This document shows positions 61,052 to 64,000 of a stretch of DNA of 64,000 nt, piece after piece. A model generated the notes under the pieces. The model saw only the letters and a program-made list of their open reading frames with translations. It was not told where the DNA came from and searched no databases. Every line of letters begins with the position of its first letter. Within the stretch, counting starts at the first letter, position 1. Both the position numbers and the translations under genes were made by a program. The DNA is taken from contig MWBL01000002.1 of assembly GCA_002069015.1 (NCBI GenBank), positions 25,816 through 89,815 on the forward strand, written 5' to 3'. Origin of the DNA: Firmicutes bacterium ADurb.Bin300. Lineage in GTDB: Bacteria; Bacillota; Clostridia; Oscillospirales; Acutalibacteraceae.

Positions 61052-61080
61052 ATTATAGCCTAAAGCTTAGGTTAAAGCAA
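61052..61080 (-). promoter_or_regulatory. promoter of the xpt-BMP operon with a palindromic spacer
   Basis: On the minus strand TTGCTT (61080-61075), 17 bases, TATAAT (61057-61052). The spacer holds CCTAAGCTTTAGG-type dyad (61059-61071), a candidate repressor site. Confidence 0.7.
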
Positions 61081-61574
61081 GATGTAATTCCGACAAATTC
61101 CAACCTTTTTTATAATTCTGCATTGTTAACAAAATATTTTTAAAATTTCTTCAAAGATTTGTCAAAAAATTTTTTCTGTATAAAAGCTGATGATTTTTTT
61201 GTTCGTATTGAAACAAAATTATTGTTATATGAATGAAAAGTAAAAAGACTTTACACCACACAAATTCTTGAAAATATTTTTTAATAATTAGCCTGTAAAA
61301 GTACCACTGAAACTTTATAGTCGAAATTAGCAAACAGATTTTGATTTTTTAAGAAATAGTTACATTGTAAAGCTAACAAACTTTACAGCATAACTTTCAG
61401 GCAAAAAAATGAATTGTCTCGTACTTGTGAAAAATGTTATAATTATTGCGACAATCGGCAAAATAATAGCAAAATAAAACGCTAATTCATACTATATAAT
61501 GTATATCGCGCGCGAACATATAATAATAAAATAATAAAATTCGGGCAAAAAAATGTAAAAAATATAAAAAACTA
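61081..61574. other. very AT-rich divergent spacer
   Basis: Long A/T runs and several TATAAT-like words are present but no credible gene. The alternating GCGCGCGCG-like word near 61509 is the only GC-rich spot. It separates the purine operon from the secreted-protein locus. Confidence 0.5.
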
Positions 61575-61603
61575 TTGACAATTGATTTTTGCTTTGCTAT
61601 TAT
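61575..61603 (+). promoter_or_regulatory. promoter of the secreted-protein locus
   Basis: TTGACA (61575-61580), 17 bases, TATTAT (61598-61603). The transcript would start near 61610, giving a 350-base leader. Confidence 0.8.
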
Positions 61604-61609
61604 TTAGTT

Positions 61610-61850
61610 GACCGAAGGTGGGTAACTAGGTGAGTTGTGTCTAATAGCTGATTTCCTAAGGTTAAAGCTTTTACAACCACCTAAGAAGTGTGTGGGCGCT
61701 AAGTGCACAAGCGGGAGACTGCAAAGTGCGGCTCACGCTGCGCGACGAGTAATCGGCGCTGTGCACTGAACCGGCACCTTGTGCCGCGGCTCACAATCAG
61801 GTTAGATTAATTATCAGCCGGAGTTAAACGGCAAATAGGAAGGGAGGGAA
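61610..61850 (+). ncRNA. candidate structured 5' leader RNA (class unknown)
   Basis: GC content rises sharply here against the AT-rich surroundings. Pairings include AGGTG(A)GTTGT with ACAACCACCT (about 61628-61638 with 61673-61682), AGTGCACA(A)GC with GCTGTGCACT (61702-61712 with 61759-61768) enclosing a further helix region, CGGCAC-CTT-GTGCCG (61772-61786) and GCCG/CGGC (about 61817-61831). It ends at the ribosome site of a 29-codon ORF. It does not match T-box, purine, SAM-I, lysine, cobalamin or c-di-AMP consensus sequences that I know. A riboswitch or protein-binding leader is possible. Confidence 0.45.
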
Positions 61851-61851
61851 C

Positions 61852-61941
61852 ATGTCACACAAATACTTAGGCGACTGTAACAGGTGCGTAATTGCAGTCC
61901 GTGGTTTCCGTCGCACGCGTATTTTTGTATTGGCGTACTAA
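61852..61941 (+). CDS. 29-residue upstream ORF with a CxxC motif
   Basis: The ORF starts at ATG 61852 behind the strong site AGGGAGGG and ends at TAA 61939. The peptide begins MSHKYLGDCNRCVIAV and continues with a basic RGFRRTR stretch. The stop is 6 bases before the GGAGG of the large secreted protein, so translation of the two is probably coupled. It could be a leader peptide or a tiny zinc-binding protein. No family is recognised. Confidence 0.5.
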   Translation: MSHKYLGDCNRCVIAVRGFRRTRIFVLAY

Positions 61942-61962
61942 AAATATGGAGGTAATATATTC

Positions 61963-64000
61963 ATGAAACAGTCTACAAGACTACTCAGCATTCTTCTCGC
62001 AATGGTAATGCTCATCGGAGTATTGTCCGTCGGCGTCAGTGCTGAAAAGATTGGTCTTACTAAGAGCGCTGTCGCATACGATTCAATCGATGACGCGGTT
62101 CTTACGCCCCAGCAGGTATCAACTATTATCATGGACTTGCTTGATAATGAGCTGCTGCCCAGTGCGGGTCTCGGAACCATAGACCTTTCTGTTGCAGGGT
62201 CCCTTCGTACCGACACTGTCAACCACTTAATCGCAGACCTTGTCTCCATCAGCGGCGGTGCCGCGTGGGCACTTGCCAAAGCTCTTCTCGGAGATATTGG
62301 TGATTTGAACTTTGGAGCGCTGAAAACAGGCAGCAATCCTTATCAAAGGTCGCATGGGGATCTGACATTACTTTATCAGCTCATTCAGTTCTTGAACGAC
62401 AACAGATCGATACTCGGCAAAATTGCTTACGGTATCGGTGTTACTAACGGCATAAGCTTCGGCGTAGCCGCTTCGGCTGTCGGCGATGTCGACCTCAACA
62501 TTACAGATATGTTTATGGGTCTGTTGTTTGACGAGCTTCTTCTCGGCTCTTATGCTTATCCGGAAGAGAGCGACGTTGGGTATTACACTACTCCCCCCTC
62601 AACTGTTTACACTGATTGGGAAGATTTGTCGACAAAGCCCTTCACATCGGCTGATGCGATGGTTAACAAAGCTATCGAAAACCTTCTGAAGACACCTCAG
62701 GATAAGGTATCTACTCTTGTTGAAGGAAAGGTAGTAAGGAAGTATGACCCCGATTCCGTTATTCTTCCGACCGTAACCGCAGCTCAGGTAAATCTTAATA
62801 CAAACTCAGTATTCTCTCTGCTTGACGGCATTATTCAACTGGCTTACAATACTCTTGCTACTGAGCCTCTCAACCATGATCTCAAGCGCTTGCTCATGAA
62901 AGAGACCGACGTTGAGTTTAACGAAATTAAAAATCCCTCAGCGGGACTTCTTTCCGCTTTTGCTGCTGTTGAAGCAACCGGAATTAAGAACTATTTCGTA
63001 AATGCCGCAACCTTCAAGTATAACGACAATTGGTATTTCAGTGACTATGTAACCCGCGGAGTCGATGCCAATGGTGACGGCATTACGGACACAGACTTAG
63101 AAGGCAACGAAATCACTGAGAAGGTCCGTCGTTTCTTCAAGGCTGACCTTTCAGATGTTGATGAGCTTTTTGACATCATCAACTGGGATTACGAGTTTAC
63201 CGAAACCACCTATGATTTTGCAGCCGGCAAAACAACTTACGGCTCTCTTATAGGTCAGCTCAATCATCTTGTTTATGTAATTCTTGACACGGTGCTCTCC
63301 GCACAGGCAAAATCCGATATTGCCGCCTTCCTTAACGATGGAAACGGATTTTATATTGACGGCGACAATTCTAATTTCCCGACGAACCTTATTCGTATAA
63401 TAAAGTATGCACTTTGCACTTATACAAATAAGTTTTTCTACAAGAATCCTGCCTATGTTGATGAAAACGGCGTAGCCCTTCCCGCTTTTGTGGCGGATGT
63501 TAAGGCTTGCGCGAGTATTGAAGAGCTTGTAGCTTATATTGCTATTCCGTTAATGAAGGACATTCTTCCCGAGATGATTCTCCCCGTAGCCTTCACAGAC
63601 GGTCTTGAAATTGAGCAGGTTGCGGCTCTTGCCCTGAGAGAGGCTATTTCGGATATCACCCCTGCTCTCAACTTTGACAGCCGCATATTCAAGGCGGACA
63701 CACTCACATCTGCCACCGGCAGAGAGCTTGCCGTTTTGGATCAGGCAGGCTGGCAGGATCTCATTCTTGATATGGGACTCAATCTTGCAGTTATCTATCT
63801 TGACAACGTAACAAACATTAATCTTGACACTGACGCCGCCGCAGCTATTTATGCACAGGCGGGCTGGAGAAGTCTGCTCGAAGAAGTCGTTGACTGGGCT
63901 GTGGGTTATATCGGCTCGGGAAGTACAAGCGTATTAGTAGGTCTTGATCCCACAACTCTCGGCTCTGTAAGGGGCACATATAACGGTAACGCATTTACAA
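61963..64000 (+). CDS. large secreted protein, partial at window end
   Basis: At least 679 residues are visible and no stop is reached. The start ATG 61963 has GGAGG 10 bases upstream. A signal peptide MKQSTRLLSILLAMVMLIGV ends near VSA-EKIG (residue 28). The mature part is rich in Leu, Ile, Asp and Asn, with recurring patterns such as LLxxLIQFLND, ILDTVLSAQ and AGWQDLILDMGL/AGWRSLLEEVVD, hinting at degenerate helical repeats. DANGDGITDTD (368-378) resembles a calcium-binding or dockerin-like loop. No enzyme motif is seen. A surface or extracellular structural role is likely but unproven. Confidence 0.75.
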   Translation, partial: MKQSTRLLSILLAMVMLIGVLSVGVSAEKIGLTKSAVAYDSIDDAVLTPQQVSTIIMDLLDNELLPSAGLGTIDLSVAGSLRTDTVNHLIADLVSISGGAAWALAKALLGDIGDLNFGALKTGSNPYQRSHGDLTLLYQLIQFLNDNRSILGKIAYGIGVTNGISFGVAASAVGDVDLNITDMFMGLLFDELLLGSYAYPEESDVGYYTTPPSTVYTDWEDLSTKPFTSADAMVNKAIENLLKTPQDKVSTLVEGKVVRKYDPDSVILPTVTAAQVNLNTNSVFSLLDGIIQLAYNTLATEPLNHDLKRLLMKETDVEFNEIKNPSAGLLSAFAAVEATGIKNYFVNAATFKYNDNWYFSDYVTRGVDANGDGITDTDLEGNEITEKVRRFFKADLSDVDELFDIINWDYEFTETTYDFAAGKTTYGSLIGQLNHLVYVILDTVLSAQAKSDIAAFLNDGNGFYIDGDNSNFPTNLIRIIKYALCTYTNKFFYKNPAYVDENGVALPAFVADVKACASIEELVAYIAIPLMKDILPEMILPVAFTDGLEIEQVAALALREAISDITPALNFDSRIFKADTLTSATGRELAVLDQAGWQDLILDMGLNLAVIYLDNVTNINLDTDAAAAIYAQAGWRSLLEEVVDWAVGYIGSGSTSVLVGLDPTTLGSVRGTYNGNAFT

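Noticed and set aside
61705-61770. B12-box-like word GCGGGAGACTGC and GCACTG, suggesting a cobalamin riboswitch
   Set aside because: The order is reversed compared with the cobalamin aptamer and the other conserved blocks are missing.

Overview
The window looks like the chromosome of an anaerobic, low-to-mid GC Gram-positive gut bacterium, most likely a clostridial lineage near Oscillospiraceae/Ruminococcaceae. This is an inference from the CIRCE-hrcA-grpE-dnaK-dnaJ order, the rimP-nusA-ylxR-ylxQ-infB-rbfA cluster, strong AGGAGG ribosome sites, consensus TTGACA-17-TATAAT promoters, a MecA-like adaptor and Tn/ICE debris typical of gut Firmicutes. No rRNA gene is present to settle the taxonomy.

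Layout. 0-9.5 kb: carbohydrate and lipid enzymes (nagB-like fragment, a large glycoside-hydrolase-like protein, a neutral-ceramidase-like protein followed by a PlsC acyltransferase, a 1002-residue GH2 beta-galactosidase, a lipoprotein). 9.5-19.2 kb: GAPDH, a D-2-hydroxyacid dehydrogenase, a glycerophosphodiesterase, a divergent lipid module (acyl-ACP/CoA ligase facing acyltransferase + zinc-ribbon domain + acyl carrier protein, with related operators in both promoters) and a TrpXYZ-type ABC importer. 19.2-28.1 kb: a mobile island with a VirD4 remnant, a large serine recombinase, a RelB/RelE-type toxin-antitoxin pair, an XRE regulator, a dense run of tetraloop-like hairpins before a phage-integrase-like gene, a structurally odd tRNA-Ala, an integrase gene split by a small promoter-peptide-terminator cassette, and an intact tRNA-Ala. 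28.2-32 kb: maf, a sugar isomerase and an Rnf-like membrane module (D, E and A only) that has lost every cysteine expected to hold the intramembrane iron-sulfur cluster. 32-41 kb: a MecA-like adaptor and a long translation/RNA operon from rimP to rpe. 41-46 kb: rpsF-ssb-rpsR, hflX, tRNAs Met/Glu/Arg, a DMT permease. 46-49.5 kb: a small membrane protein with an XRE regulator, a NUDIX enzyme, ICE debris, an orphan Ku, a cupin. 49.5-54.3 kb: the heat-shock operon. 54.5-61 kb: broken barstar and XRE genes, then an xpt-BMP-ABC purine/nucleoside uptake operon. 61-64 kb: a long structured leader with a 29-codon upstream ORF, then a large secreted protein that runs off the window.

How the parts work together. 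The rimP-rpe operon couples ribosome maturation, transcription elongation and initiation (RimP, NusA, IF-2, RbfA), RNA turnover and modification (NrnA, TruB) and flavin supply (RibF). The heat-shock operon is controlled by HrcA at a perfect CIRCE. The purine operon pairs nucleoside import with xanthine salvage. The lipid module probably activates fatty acids, loads them on a dedicated carrier protein and transfers them to a glycerol-phosphate-like acceptor.

Most unusual points: the cysteine-less Rnf-like DEA set, the multi-hairpin region at 24.0-24.4 kb, the mini-cassette inside the integrase, an in-frame U UUU UUA slippery heptamer between the two halves of the lipid acyltransferase, and the structured leader at 61.6 kb. 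All function calls come from reading translated sequence and motifs; no database search was run.
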